From: VMDH01 sp038108875
GTDB lineage: Bacteria > Pseudomonadota > Gammaproteobacteria > Magnimaribacterales > D2472
Assembly: GCA_038108875.1 (NCBI GenBank)
Contig: JAYNII010000016.1
Location: 1-18,281, forward strand
DNA length: 18,281 nucleotides
Direction: 5' to 3'
Shown here: one piece after another, positions 1-7,848 of the stretch
How positions within the stretch are numbered: the stretch's first letter is position 1
How the letters are laid out: every line of letters begins with the position of its first letter
Translations under genes and position numbers: made by a program
The notes under the pieces: model-generated
Told to the model about the DNA's origin: nothing
Seen by the model: only the letters and a program-made list of their open reading frames with translations
The model's database searches: none

Positions 1-1311
1 TACCCCGGTCTTACATGTGATGTGCCTGCACATCATTACACATACAGTTTTGCAAGAAATCCAAATTGGTCAAAAGCCTATGCATCAGGCGCCGAAATTC
101 AGAAGTATTTTGAGTCTGTCAGTGTGGCAAACAATCTCAAGGATTGCATCAAATTTAATTCCGAGGTAACACAGTTAAATTTCAATGGCAATTTCTGGGA
201 AATCGGTTTTGTTAGCCAAGAAGCTATTGGAGCAAAAATTATCATTGCTGCAACGGGTGTTTTGCATCATCCCAAGATCCCAAATCTATCGGGTAAAGAG
301 AAATTCAAAGGCAAACAATTTCACACCGCTCAATGGGATCAGAAACTTGACCTAAAAAATTTAAAGGTAGGGGTTATAGGTAATGGATCATCTGGTGTAC
401 AGGTTTTTTCTGCGCTTACAAAAGAAGCTAGGGAAGTCTTTCACTTTCAAAGAACTGCTCAATGGATGATGCCCCTAGAAAATCCATCTTTTTCTGATGA
501 GCAAAAATTAGCCTTTGCTAATCCAGAAAACCTAGCTCAAGCTATGGATTTTGAGGGGTATGCTGCTGCCGTAGATCGATATTCTCATGCTCTTATTGAT
601 ATGGAATCAGACGCAGCACATGAAATGGCAGCCTACTGTCAAATGAATCTTGATAGAGTCATTGATCCTACATTGAAGAAGTTGCTTACTCCAGACCACA
701 AACCACTTTGCAAAAGACTGATTTGGTCATCGGATTATTACGATGCTATTCAACAACCTCATACCCATCTAATAACGGAGCCTATCTCTTATCTGAGGGA
801 AGATGGCATCGTTACCGAGCAACAAGAAATTTCACTAGACGTGATTATTTATGCAACTGGTTTTGATACAAGTATGTTTATGAAGCCGATAAAAATTAAT
901 GGATTAGCGGGTGCAACATTAGATAAATATTGGAAGGAATATCCTAAAGCTTATTATTCAGTCTCCATGCCAGGATTCCCAAACTTATTCATGCTTAACG
1001 GACCCAATGGTCCTGTAGGGAATTTTTCTTTGATAGATATTGCTGAGCATCAGATGCAATACATCTCTCAATTGATAAAGGAAGTACTTCTGGGTAACGT
1101 AAAATATATTCACCCAAAAAGCGATGCCACAGAAAGTTATGAGGCTTCTAGGGAATGCGCTGCCAAGCAAACAGTTTGGTACCTAGGGGGATGTAATAGC
1201 TGGTATCTCAATAGTGCTGGCATTCCTGCAAGCTGGCCTTGGACCTATTCTAAATTTGTTGAAGTCATGCAAAGGCCTGCTTGGGAAGAATTTGAAATAG
1301 TTAAAAATTAA
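1..1311 (+). CDS. Flavin-containing monooxygenase, Baeyer-Villiger type (5'-truncated)
   Basis: Predicted FAD- and NADPH-dependent monooxygenase inserting oxygen into ketones or a related substrate; the substrate cannot be read from sequence. The frame is open from base 1 (YPGLTCDVPAHHYTYSF), a conserved internal motif of this family, so the GTG at 22 is not the real start and the N-terminal FAD-binding GxGxxG is outside the window. Visible: the Baeyer-Villiger fingerprint FxGxxxHxxxWD at about 304-339, a second Rossmann motif GNGSSG at about 379-396 for NADPH, and a late ATGFD motif. The 429 codons after the GTG fit most of a 490-550-residue family member. It is convergent with the downstream peptidase gene, the stop codons overlapping by 4 nt. 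The family is secure. Baeyer-Villiger rather than N/S-oxidising chemistry is inferred from the fingerprint. Confidence 0.9.
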   Translation, partial: YPGLTCDVPAHHYTYSFARNPNWSKAYASGAEIQKYFESVSVANNLKDCIKFNSEVTQLNFNGNFWEIGFVSQEAIGAKIIIAATGVLHHPKIPNLSGKEKFKGKQFHTAQWDQKLDLKNLKVGVIGNGSSGVQVFSALTKEAREVFHFQRTAQWMMPLENPSFSDEQKLAFANPENLAQAMDFEGYAAAVDRYSHALIDMESDAAHEMAAYCQMNLDRVIDPTLKKLLTPDHKPLCKRLIWSSDYYDAIQQPHTHLITEPISYLREDGIVTEQQEISLDVIIYATGFDTSMFMKPIKINGLAGATLDKYWKEYPKAYYSVSMPGFPNLFMLNGPNGPVGNFSLIDIAEHQMQYISQLIKEVLLGNVKYIHPKSDATESYEASRECAAKQTVWYLGGCNSWYLNSAGIPASWPWTYSKFVEVMQRPAWEEFEIVKN

Positions 1312-3440
1312 CGGACTATATTCAATTCGCTCAGTATATTTTCAGCTTTGGCTATCTTTTCAAGATTCCATAATAGGTATCTTGAATCTACCGAAATTGT
1401 TCTAGCTTCGGGTATGTATTTGTAGTCTGAAATTATTGTCTCCAGCATTCCATCAAAAGCCAAGCCAACCAATTCAAAATCTTTGTTGATTGTTGCTGAG
1501 CCTGAGTTGCCATTCGTAATATCTAAATCAGAAATAAAATTAACAGGGACAGAGTTAATATCCTTGTCAAAGTAAGAACCATAGTCTCTTTTTTGGACAA
1601 GATCTCTTAATATCTCTGGAGCATTAAACGGCACTTCTCCTTGATGTTTTTCTACTACACCCTCTAGAGTTGTAAAGGGTTTGTACTCAATGCCATCTTG
1701 AAGTTCTAGACCCATTACATTTCCGTAAGTGACTCTGAGTGTTCCGTTTGCATCGGCGTATAGTGGTTTATTAATCTGCTGATAATAATCCTTTGAAAGC
1801 TTAATAAAAGTTGATCTAAGTTTTTGTCTTTCAGCTCTTTCAGCATCTGCTTGCTTCTCATAATCCTTTGATTCCAAATAAATATTTTTGATAAAGTTTA
1901 TCAATGGGTCATCTATTGCATTTATTTCATCAAATGTTTTTTCAAAGAGCTGTAACATTTTTGTGGGATCAGAGAATTGAGATGAATAAATCTCATCGAC
2001 TACTTCAAGAGTTTCATTCAAAGAACCATCCAACTTTAGGTTCTTACTGAATTCAGATCTTCTAAGCTTTCTGTCAAAAGCTTTATAAGTTTTTAACCTA
2101 TCTATGAATATGGACTTATCAACTGATGCATCAAACCTGTATTGAGTTGATTGAAGAGAATTTTTAATTCTAACTTGGTCACGTTCTTGATAGCCACTAT
2201 CTCTTTCTTCATTTGGTTTAGTTTGTTCATCAGCATTTTTAAAAATTCGGAATACGTTTGAGATCAGCGAAGAATTCCCATAATACCTTTCGGCTATATA
2301 CCTATTCTGTTGCTTTTGAATTAGGTTAAATAAAAGATTTAACTCTTCTTTTTCTTCAGGATTTGCATGGGTCTCTACAAAACTCATGAATTGAGACCAT
2401 TTTATTTGTTCTGCATCTAATACATTAAACTTTTTTGAACCATCGAGTTGTCCTGCAATTTTCTTGTAGTAATTTTCATAACCGCTCTTTAAACCTCTAT
2501 ACTTTAGAGCCAATTCTTCATTGCCTTTTGTGTTTTCTTCGATAAGTTCGATCCCGCGTTTTAAGAACTCGACACTTCTTGCAAAACCGTATGTCAAATC
2601 GTAATTTATTTCAGTGAAGGTCCGGAGTCTGTTAGTGGAGCCTGGGTATCCAATAACCATTACAAAATCACCTTTAGATACTCCCTGTGCAGAAATTTTT
2701 AAAAATGTTTCTGGTTTAAAAGGTACATTAGCTTTATCGAATTCTTTGCTTGAGCCATCTGGGGAAACGTAAGCCCTGAGTAAGGCAAAATCTCCAGTAT
2801 GTCTTGGGTACATCCAATTATCTATCTCCCCACCGTATTCTCCTATTGAACTTGGTGGCGCATAAACCAGACGGACATCCTTCAAAACTGTTTGCACTTC
2901 AAGTTTGTAAGTTTCTCCATCAAAAAAACTTATTACCCTGCAACGAATATTTTCTCCAGTTTCGCAGGCGTTAATAATATCCTTTGAATTTTGTTCAATA
3001 ATTTCAGCTTTAACAGAGTAATTTTCAGCTTGATCAGTTCCTGCAAGAACTTGGTGAGTAATTTCTTTGCTAGCAGTTGTTATATATACCCTCCCACCAG
3101 GAGCTGATGGTTTTTCTTCTTCAAATTTAGTTGCGGTGAAACCGGTAGCAAACAGGTCAATCTCTTTGTTTGAGTTGTATTGCAAATAGGAACCTTCAAC
3201 ACAATGGTAATTGGTCGCTATCAGACCATTTGGGGAAACAAAAGCTGCTGAGCAGCCTCCTATGCTTACAATTGCATTCATAGGAAATTCAAACAGATCG
3301 CTTATTGAGCGGATGTCTTTGGTGAAACCCGCATTTCTGAGCTCTTTTTTTAGTAAAGGCATTTGATGCGGCTCCCACATTCCTTCTCTTGCAGCAAGTG
3401 ACAATGTGACCGAAATTAAAATAGCAAAGATTATCCTCAT
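1308..3440 (-). CDS. S46 family dipeptidyl-peptidase (DPP7/DPP11-like), exported
   Basis: Serine exopeptidase predicted to release dipeptides from peptide N-termini in the periplasm. The 710 residues fit the family. A short signal peptide (residues 1-17) precedes GMWEP, near where mature S46 enzymes begin. The chymotrypsin-like triad can be placed: His79 in TNYHC, Asp217 in RHTGDFALLRAY, Ser646 in NGNSGSA. The conserved GGEIDNWM block precedes the Asp. Eighteen residues after the Ser is Gly664 (AFDG). From memory, that position is Gly in DPP7 (hydrophobic P1 preference) and Arg in DPP11 (Asp/Glu preference), so DPP7-like specificity is inferred. The ATG is preceded by GGAG six bases upstream. 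The gene is divergent from the isoaspartyl peptidase, with 76 nt between. Confidence 0.93.
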   Translation of the reverse strand: MRIIFAILISVTLSLAAREGMWEPHQMPLLKKELRNAGFTKDIRSISDLFEFPMNAIVSIGGCSAAFVSPNGLIATNYHCVEGSYLQYNSNKEIDLFATGFTATKFEEEKPSAPGGRVYITTASKEITHQVLAGTDQAENYSVKAEIIEQNSKDIINACETGENIRCRVISFFDGETYKLEVQTVLKDVRLVYAPPSSIGEYGGEIDNWMYPRHTGDFALLRAYVSPDGSSKEFDKANVPFKPETFLKISAQGVSKGDFVMVIGYPGSTNRLRTFTEINYDLTYGFARSVEFLKRGIELIEENTKGNEELALKYRGLKSGYENYYKKIAGQLDGSKKFNVLDAEQIKWSQFMSFVETHANPEEKEELNLLFNLIQKQQNRYIAERYYGNSSLISNVFRIFKNADEQTKPNEERDSGYQERDQVRIKNSLQSTQYRFDASVDKSIFIDRLKTYKAFDRKLRRSEFSKNLKLDGSLNETLEVVDEIYSSQFSDPTKMLQLFEKTFDEINAIDDPLINFIKNIYLESKDYEKQADAERAERQKLRSTFIKLSKDYYQQINKPLYADANGTLRVTYGNVMGLELQDGIEYKPFTTLEGVVEKHQGEVPFNAPEILRDLVQKRDYGSYFDKDINSVPVNFISDLDITNGNSGSATINKDFELVGLAFDGMLETIISDYKYIPEARTISVDSRYLLWNLEKIAKAENILSELNIVR

Positions 3441-3478
3441 ATGGTCTCCAAATATAAAGGAAGAGTATTTTAGACCAT
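3441..3478. repeat. Inverted repeat in the divergent peptidase intergenic region
   Basis: Arms ATGGTCT (3441-3447) and AGACCAT (3472-3478) match perfectly as 7-bp inverted repeats around a 24-nt loop. In the mRNA of the S46 peptidase gene the second arm lies directly before the start codon and touches the GGAG ribosome-binding site, so it could form a translational hairpin or be an operator half-site pair. Seven bases is short and chance is a real possibility. Confidence 0.3.
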
Positions 3479-3516
3479 CTAAGAGTAGAATTACTATTCA
3501 AAAAGAGAGCTAGCTT

Positions 3517-4391
3517 ATGAGAAACTTTTATCTATTTTTTTTGGCGATTATTTCTTTAGGAGCAAATACCATGGATAAACCTATTGCAATTGTGTTACAC
3601 GGTGGTGCAGGTTGGTTTGCAAATCTATCTGATGAGCAACAAACAGCCATCAAAGATAAGATGTCTGAAGCTCTGCAAGCTGGCTACGAAGTTCTAAGTT
3701 CTGGTGGAACTAGCACAGATGCGGTAGTGGTATCTATTTCCATTCTAGAAGATAGTCCTCTCTTTAATGCTGGCAAAGGCGCTGTATTTACTTCAGAAGT
3801 AACTCAAGAAATGGATGCTTCAATTATGCAGGGGAACAACCATGCAGCTGGAGCGGTGGCATCTGTTTCTGTTGTGAAGAATCCTATAAAACTCGCAAAA
3901 CATATTATGGAAAATACCCCGCATGTCATGTTTGCAGGTGAGGGTGCCGAGGCTCTAGCAAAATCTGGAGGTCTTGAAATAGTTGATCCGGGTTACTTCT
4001 ATACTCAGGAAAAATTTGAAGCATTACAAAGAGCACAAGCTGATGCAAATTCAAAACAGGATAAACTTGGAACAGTCGGAGCAGTTGCTTTAGATCAGTT
4101 TGGCAACCTTGCAGCAGGCACTTCTACTGGAGGCATGACTAACAAACTTCCCGGAAGAGTTGGTGATTCGCCTATTATTGGAGCAGGAACTTGGGCAGAC
4201 AACGAATCTTGTGGTGTAAGCGCTACTGGTCATGGAGAATTTTTTATTCGTTACAACGTAGCAAAAGAAATTTGTGACCGAGTAAAATATTTAGGACAGA
4301 GTATTGAGAGCGCTTCCAAGAAAGTAATCGAAGAACTAAAGGAAATTGATGCTGATGGGGGAGTGATAGTTCTCAACAGAAGAGGTCAGGC
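3517..4391 (+). CDS. Isoaspartyl peptidase / L-asparaginase (Ntn hydrolase), 3' end lost in gap
   Basis: Plant-type asparaginase that autocleaves and hydrolyses beta-aspartyl dipeptides and asparagine. Seen: N-terminal LHGGAGW, Asn84-Ala-Gly-Lys-Gly after the first helices, and the autocleavage site GTVG with the predicted nucleophile Thr186. Next come GTSTGGMTNKLPGRVGDSP (Thr202/Thr204 and Arg214, substrate-binding region) and SATGHGE. Residues 1-17 look like a signal peptide, pointing to periplasmic action. An alternative start, Met19 (MDKPIAIV), has GGAG eight bases upstream and would give a cytoplasmic enzyme. The reading frame runs into 100 Ns at 4392. About 25-35 C-terminal residues are missing by comparison with the usual length, and codons read on the far side of the gap do not belong to this gene. 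The divergent S46 peptidase suggests a shared peptide-salvage role. Confidence 0.9.
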
Positions 4392-4491
4392 NNNNNNNNN
4401 NNNNNNNNNNNNNNNNNNNNNNNNNNNNNNNNNNNNNNNNNNNNNNNNNNNNNNNNNNNNNNNNNNNNNNNNNNNNNNNNNNNNNNNNNNN
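4392..4491. other. Assembly gap (100 N)
   Basis: Exactly 100 Ns, the usual placeholder for a scaffold gap of unknown size. Two convergent genes lose their 3' ends here. Their combined missing C-termini should need roughly 180-200 nt if both are full length and do not overlap, so the true gap is probably longer than 100 nt. Any reading frame crossing it is an artefact. Confidence 0.99.
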
Positions 4492-4723
4492 TTGGAATAG
4501 GCTCCTCAAAGATTAATTCATCTCCTAGTTCAAGAGCCTCAAATTCCAGCAAAATTAAGCTATCAAACTCATTAAAAAAAGAAGCTAAGGTTCCAGCTAA
4601 CTGATAAGAGCGTGAAAGATGGATAAATCCATCTTGTTGGTCAAGGTTGGTGGTAATTTCTCCAGTTTTCTTTGCATTGTCCCATTCCTCGAGTGTAAGG
4701 ATTTTATAGACTTTTTCATTCAT
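4492..4723 (-). CDS. DUF952 family protein (3' end lost in gap)
   Basis: Matches the small uncharacterised DUF952 family: VYKILTLEEWDNA near the start, then DGFIHLS, then a hydrophobic strand (SLILLEFEALEL) as in family members. Function unknown. The start chosen is the ATG at 4723 (MNEKVYKIL), because family members normally begin just before the YKI motif and GGAGGG stands eight bases upstream. The same frame stays open upstream to a TTG at 4873 and would encode a lipoprotein-like signal ending in LASC, so an exported form is possible. About 77 codons remain before the N gap; roughly 30-35 residues, with the usual C-terminal PH motif, are missing. It lies downstream of the 56-residue coiled-coil gene on the same strand. 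Confidence 0.8.
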
Positions 4724-4841
4724 AATTTTATCCCTCCACTCCAATTGATTAAGCTTCTTCAATTGAACAACTTGTTTGTATTCCGTTGATGCACAACTCG
4801 CCAACATCAAAATACAAGCTGCACAGTAGAGACTTAAAGTA

Positions 4842-5012
4842 CTAGCTTTTAAGATTCTGGATTTCTTTTTCAAGTTCTTTTATCCTTGATTCGAGCTTTT
4901 GCAGTTCTGCCTGTTTAACAAATCCTGATTCTTTCATGAATTTCTCTAAAGCAGGTTTAAGCATTTTTTCCATATTCTTAAGCTCTCCTGCCATTTTAAG
5001 GGGATTAAACAT
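4842..5012 (-). CDS. Small coiled-coil protein, 56 residues, unknown
   Basis: A short gene starting at ATG 5012, with GAGG six bases before the start, ending at TAG 4842. The protein begins MFNPLKMAGELKNMEKML. Its second half (about residues 34-55, QAELQKLESRIKELEKEI) shows clear heptad-like leucine/isoleucine spacing with charged flanks, so a coiled coil is expected. The layout, a short amphipathic start followed by a C-terminal coiled coil, loosely recalls the BMFP/UbiK accessory-factor group, but it is shorter and I see no diagnostic match. It is divergent from doxX with 69 nt between. A good ribosome-binding site and biased composition argue that it is real. Confidence 0.65.
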   Translation of the reverse strand: MFNPLKMAGELKNMEKMLKPALEKFMKESGFVKQAELQKLESRIKELEKEIQNLKS

Positions 5013-5027
5013 TTGTTACCTCAATGA

Positions 5028-5057
5028 TTGCTATTAGTTTTGCCATGATACTATAAT
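5028..5057 (+). promoter_or_regulatory. Predicted sigma70 promoter of the DoxX-family gene
   Basis: -35 TTGCTA (5028-5033), an 18-bp spacer and a consensus -10 TATAAT (5052-5057). The predicted start near 5064 leaves a leader of about 18 nt holding the strong ribosome-binding site GAGGAGG just before ATG 5082. Confidence 0.55.
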
Positions 5058-5081
5058 CATATCATTCCAGAGGAGGTTGAA

Positions 5082-5501
5082 ATGAGTTTCGCATCTTATA
5101 CAGACGCAATTGCAAAGCCATTCATGGGGATTACGCCTTGGATTTTAAGATTATCTTTTGCAACCAGCTTCATACTGCATGGAATAGGTAAATTTCCATT
5201 GCCAGCCGATGGTCTTGTTAGATTATTTGAAAGCAAAGGTATTTTTATGCCGGAACTGACCGCATCCTTGGTTGCCTTAGGTGAAGTCGGCGCAGGAGCA
5301 TTCCTAGTCTTGGGTGGATTTTTAGGAACAACTATTGGCCACACTCTAACTAGATTAGGCGGGGGTATGGGTCTGGTGATTATGACAGGCGCCTTTTCAA
5401 TTGCTCACGCAGATTGGTTTATTTCTCAAAAGCTATTTATGAGCGAGCAGATATTTCTGTTTGCACTAGCTTTATATTTTGCTATCAGAGGTAATAACTA
5501 G
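5082..5501 (+). CDS. DoxX family inner-membrane protein
   Basis: Small integral membrane protein of the DoxX family. Biochemical roles differ between members (quinone-linked oxidation, redox stress) and cannot be fixed here. The 139 residues contain four predicted transmembrane segments at about 17-38, 59-82, 88-109 and 119-137. The first carries the typical RLSFATSFILHGIGKF pattern, and the second begins with a Gly-Glu (LGEVGAG) common in the family. The start is supported by AGAGGAGGTTGAA directly before ATG. It is on the plus strand ahead of the TonB receptor, but the Fur box between them suggests separate transcription. Confidence 0.87.
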   Translation: MSFASYTDAIAKPFMGITPWILRLSFATSFILHGIGKFPLPADGLVRLFESKGIFMPELTASLVALGEVGAGAFLVLGGFLGTTIGHTLTRLGGGMGLVIMTGAFSIAHADWFISQKLFMSEQIFLFALALYFAIRGNN

Positions 5502-5510
5502 AAAATAGCA

Positions 5511-5538
5511 TTGATTTCTAAATGAGAATGATTATCAT
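5511..5538 (+). promoter_or_regulatory. Predicted promoter overlapped by the Fur box; possible leaderless start
   Basis: -35 TTGATT (5511-5516), a 16-bp spacer, -10 TATCAT (5533-5538). The -10 lies inside the Fur palindrome. Transcription would begin around 5544-5547, essentially on the receptor's ATG at 5547, which has no ribosome-binding site in front of it. Positions are inferred from consensus matching only. Confidence 0.45.
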
Positions 5539-5544
5539 TCTCAT
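5522..5544. promoter_or_regulatory. Fur box
   Basis: Perfect inverted repeat with 11-bp arms ATGAGAATGAT and ATCATTCTCAT around one central T. Its core GAGAATGATTATCATTCTC is close to the 19-bp Fur consensus GATAATGATAATCATTATC. It ends two bases before the start codon of a FecA-like receptor, so iron-responsive repression is the natural reading. Confidence 0.92.
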
Positions 5545-5546
5545 GC

Positions 5547-7715
5547 ATGAAATATTTTGATTTTTATAAATATCCCTTCAGATTTTGTTTCCTTCTGGTT
5601 TGTCTTATATCTCCATTTGCCTCTTCTAATTTTGAATTAGATCTTGAGTACATAGAACAGATTTACATTATTGGAACCAAAAAAGATGCGAGAGAATTAA
5701 CTGGTTCGGGGACTGTTATATCGAATGAAGATTTAAATAAACTCATTGATACCGATATTCAAAAGGTGCTTTTGATAGTACCTGGTCTCTATTTTCGTAG
5801 CGAAGAGGGCTTTGGTTTAAGACCAAATATTTCTATCCGAGGAACTGCTCCGGATCGATCAGGAAAAATCACTATTATGGAGGATGGGGTTCCTATCGCT
5901 CCAGCTCCATATACTGCGCCAGCTGCTTATTACTTTCCAACTGTAGGAAGGATTCATGCAGTGGAGGTATTAAAAGGACCAGCTGCCATAAGTCAGGGAC
6001 CAAGCAATATTGGTGGAGTTATAAACCTTATTAGCACACCTATACCTGAGGATCATACTGGTAGGTTTGTTCAAGAATATGGGGATGACGGTTATCATAG
6101 AAACCATTCTTACGCAGGCTTCAGTAGGAATAATTTAGGTTTTATTTTTGAAGTCCATGAAAATAAGGCTGATGGCTTTGACACGGTAGAGCATTTGGGC
6201 GGCAACACGGGATTTGATAGAGCTGACTATTTAGCCAAAATAAAATTGAATTCCTCAAGAGGTACTGATAGTTATCATGAGGCGGTTTTGAAATTAAAAA
6301 CTAGCGATGAAATCTCTAATCAAACTTATATAGGTCTAACACAGTCCGATTATAAAATTAATCCGAGGCAAAGATATGGGCTTAGTTATTTTGATGAAAT
6401 GAACAATCAACACGACTCTGTTCAGTTAAATTATCTTTTTGAATATAAAGATTTCATTCTTAGGGCAACTTATTTTGATAACGAATTTTCAAGAGACTGG
6501 TTCAAGGTCGAAAAAATTAATGGCCAAAGTATTAATGATGTCTTAAGAGATGCCAATAGAGGAAATGTCACAGCGCAGGGCATTTTACACAACACATACC
6601 CTAGCGAAATTATCCTTAAGCACAACAACAGAAATTATTACTCTTCAGGTTTTAATTTTGCTGCTGAAATTGATTTTAGTCTTCATACTCTTACTCTCGG
6701 TTACAGAGATATGAAAGACGCCGAAGATAGATTGCAATCCTATGAAAGCTTTAATCAATTTGGCGATGGAACGTACAGTCAACCCAATGCTGCATTTGTT
6801 CCAACTGGTGCTGATAACAGCAAGAGAGAAACCAAAGCGCAGTCATTTTATGTTGAGGATAAAATTGATTTTGAAAAGCTAATGTTGTCGATTGGCTTTC
6901 GTTCGGAAGATTATTCTCGATCCGAAATCCGATGGAGTAATATTCTGAGGAATAAAGTCTTTTATCAACCCGAATCTAAAAACGGTAATTATAATCTTTG
7001 GGGGTTTGGTGCTACTTACGAAATTTCAAATCACACCAATTTTATTTTTGGATTTCATGAAGGGCGATCCCCAGTCTTTGGAGATGATGCTGAAGCAGCT
7101 GATAATCTAGAACTAGGTGTGAGATTTGACAATGGAGATGCAGATTTTGAGTTTTTTTATTTCAGCTCAGATTATTCAAATCTTGTGGCTGAGTGCAAAA
7201 ATTCAGATGGTGGAAATTGTGAAATAGGAGATTCTTTTAGTGGAGGAGCTGTGGATGTTGATGGTTATGAAGTTAACGGATCTACTATTTTTCAGCTACA
7301 TAACTTATCTTTTCCTGTTGCTTTCCAATACACCAAAACCAATTCTAAATTTCAGAACTCGTTCGAGAGTGAGTACTTTGGAACCGTTAGCTCTGGCGAT
7401 AATGTTCCTTATTTGCCAAGCTCAAGTATAGCGATCGTTGCAGGTTTTTTACTTTCCTCAGGAATGGAAGGAAATTTTAGATTGGCTAGGATAGGTAAAA
7501 CATGTTCAACCGCTGCATGTGGAGAATTTAATATTATTGATTCTTATACCTTAGTGGATTTTAGTCTAAAAAAATCTCTTTCTAAGGACTTAGTTATATA
7601 TGGCATCATTGAAAATATTCTGAATGAGACCAATATTGTTGCTCGCTCTCCTCAAGAAGGCATTCGAACTCAGAAACCTCGATCACTAAAACTCGGCGTT
7701 GAGTACCGGTTTTAA
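5547..7715 (+). CDS. TonB-dependent outer-membrane receptor, FecA-like (iron siderophore or citrate)
   Basis: Outer-membrane active transporter predicted to import a ferric chelate using TonB energy. Seen: signal peptide at about 1-27; a TonB-box-like segment near 36-45 (IEQIYIIGTK); a plug domain at about 50-165 with PNISIRGT (93-100), MEDGVPIAPAPYTAPAAYYFP, VEVLKGPAAISQGPSNIGG and NLIS; then a long beta-barrel ending in GVEYRF with the expected terminal Phe. Plug motifs resemble Fe(III)-dicitrate receptors, but the ligand is not proven. Two cysteine pairs (CKNSDGGNC and CSTAAC) sit in likely extracellular loops. ATG 5547 is the only usable start, since TGA at 5529 closes the frame upstream. 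No ribosome-binding site precedes it. Iron regulation follows from the Fur box. No TonB/ExbBD or periplasmic binding protein is nearby. Confidence 0.92.
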   Translation: MKYFDFYKYPFRFCFLLVCLISPFASSNFELDLEYIEQIYIIGTKKDARELTGSGTVISNEDLNKLIDTDIQKVLLIVPGLYFRSEEGFGLRPNISIRGTAPDRSGKITIMEDGVPIAPAPYTAPAAYYFPTVGRIHAVEVLKGPAAISQGPSNIGGVINLISTPIPEDHTGRFVQEYGDDGYHRNHSYAGFSRNNLGFIFEVHENKADGFDTVEHLGGNTGFDRADYLAKIKLNSSRGTDSYHEAVLKLKTSDEISNQTYIGLTQSDYKINPRQRYGLSYFDEMNNQHDSVQLNYLFEYKDFILRATYFDNEFSRDWFKVEKINGQSINDVLRDANRGNVTAQGILHNTYPSEIILKHNNRNYYSSGFNFAAEIDFSLHTLTLGYRDMKDAEDRLQSYESFNQFGDGTYSQPNAAFVPTGADNSKRETKAQSFYVEDKIDFEKLMLSIGFRSEDYSRSEIRWSNILRNKVFYQPESKNGNYNLWGFGATYEISNHTNFIFGFHEGRSPVFGDDAEAADNLELGVRFDNGDADFEFFYFSSDYSNLVAECKNSDGGNCEIGDSFSGGAVDVDGYEVNGSTIFQLHNLSFPVAFQYTKTNSKFQNSFESEYFGTVSSGDNVPYLPSSSIAIVAGFLLSSGMEGNFRLARIGKTCSTAACGEFNIIDSYTLVDFSLKKSLSKDLVIYGIIENILNETNIVARSPQEGIRTQKPRSLKLGVEYRF

Positions 7716-7761
7716 AAATATATTTTTTTCATTATTATTCTTGTACAATACCTGACTTCGT

Positions 7762-7837
7762 GGGGCTGTAGCTCAGCTGGGAGAGCACCTGCTTTGCAAG
7801 CAGGGGGTCCGCGGTTCGATCCCGCGTAGCTCCACCA
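7762..7837 (+). tRNA. tRNA-Ala (anticodon UGC)
   Basis: Complete 76-nt cloverleaf with the 3' CCA encoded. The acceptor stem GGGGCTG pairs with TAGCTCC and includes the G3-U70 wobble that marks alanine tRNAs. The D arm is GCTCAGCTGGGAGAGC, the anticodon stem-loop CCTGC-TTTGCAA-GCAGG carries TGC, and the T arm is CGCGG-TTCGATC-CCGCG. A -10-like TACAAT lies at 7744-7749, twelve bases upstream of the mature 5' end; I see no good -35. The next gene begins 11 nt after the CCA. Confidence 0.98.
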
Positions 7838-7848
7838 TTGTTCTAATT

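Noticed and set aside
985..1170. Short antisense reading frames inside large genes (this one inside the monooxygenase, others in most genes)
   Set aside because: They lie opposite genes with strong family matches, lack recognisable domains or good ribosome-binding sites, and show the composition of shadow frames.
4373..4500. Reading frames passing through the N gap on both strands
   Set aside because: Codons of N are not evidence. The frame phase across a gap of unknown length is meaningless, and the residues beyond the gap are antisense of the opposing gene.
5041..5066. ATGATA...TATCAT imperfect palindrome around the doxX -10
   Set aside because: Only 6-bp arms in very AT-rich sequence; it is explained by the TATAAT promoter element and is not distinctive enough to call an operator.
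7716..7740. A/T tract after the TonB receptor gene as a terminator
   Set aside because: There is a run of Ts but no GC-containing stem before it, so it does not qualify as an intrinsic terminator.
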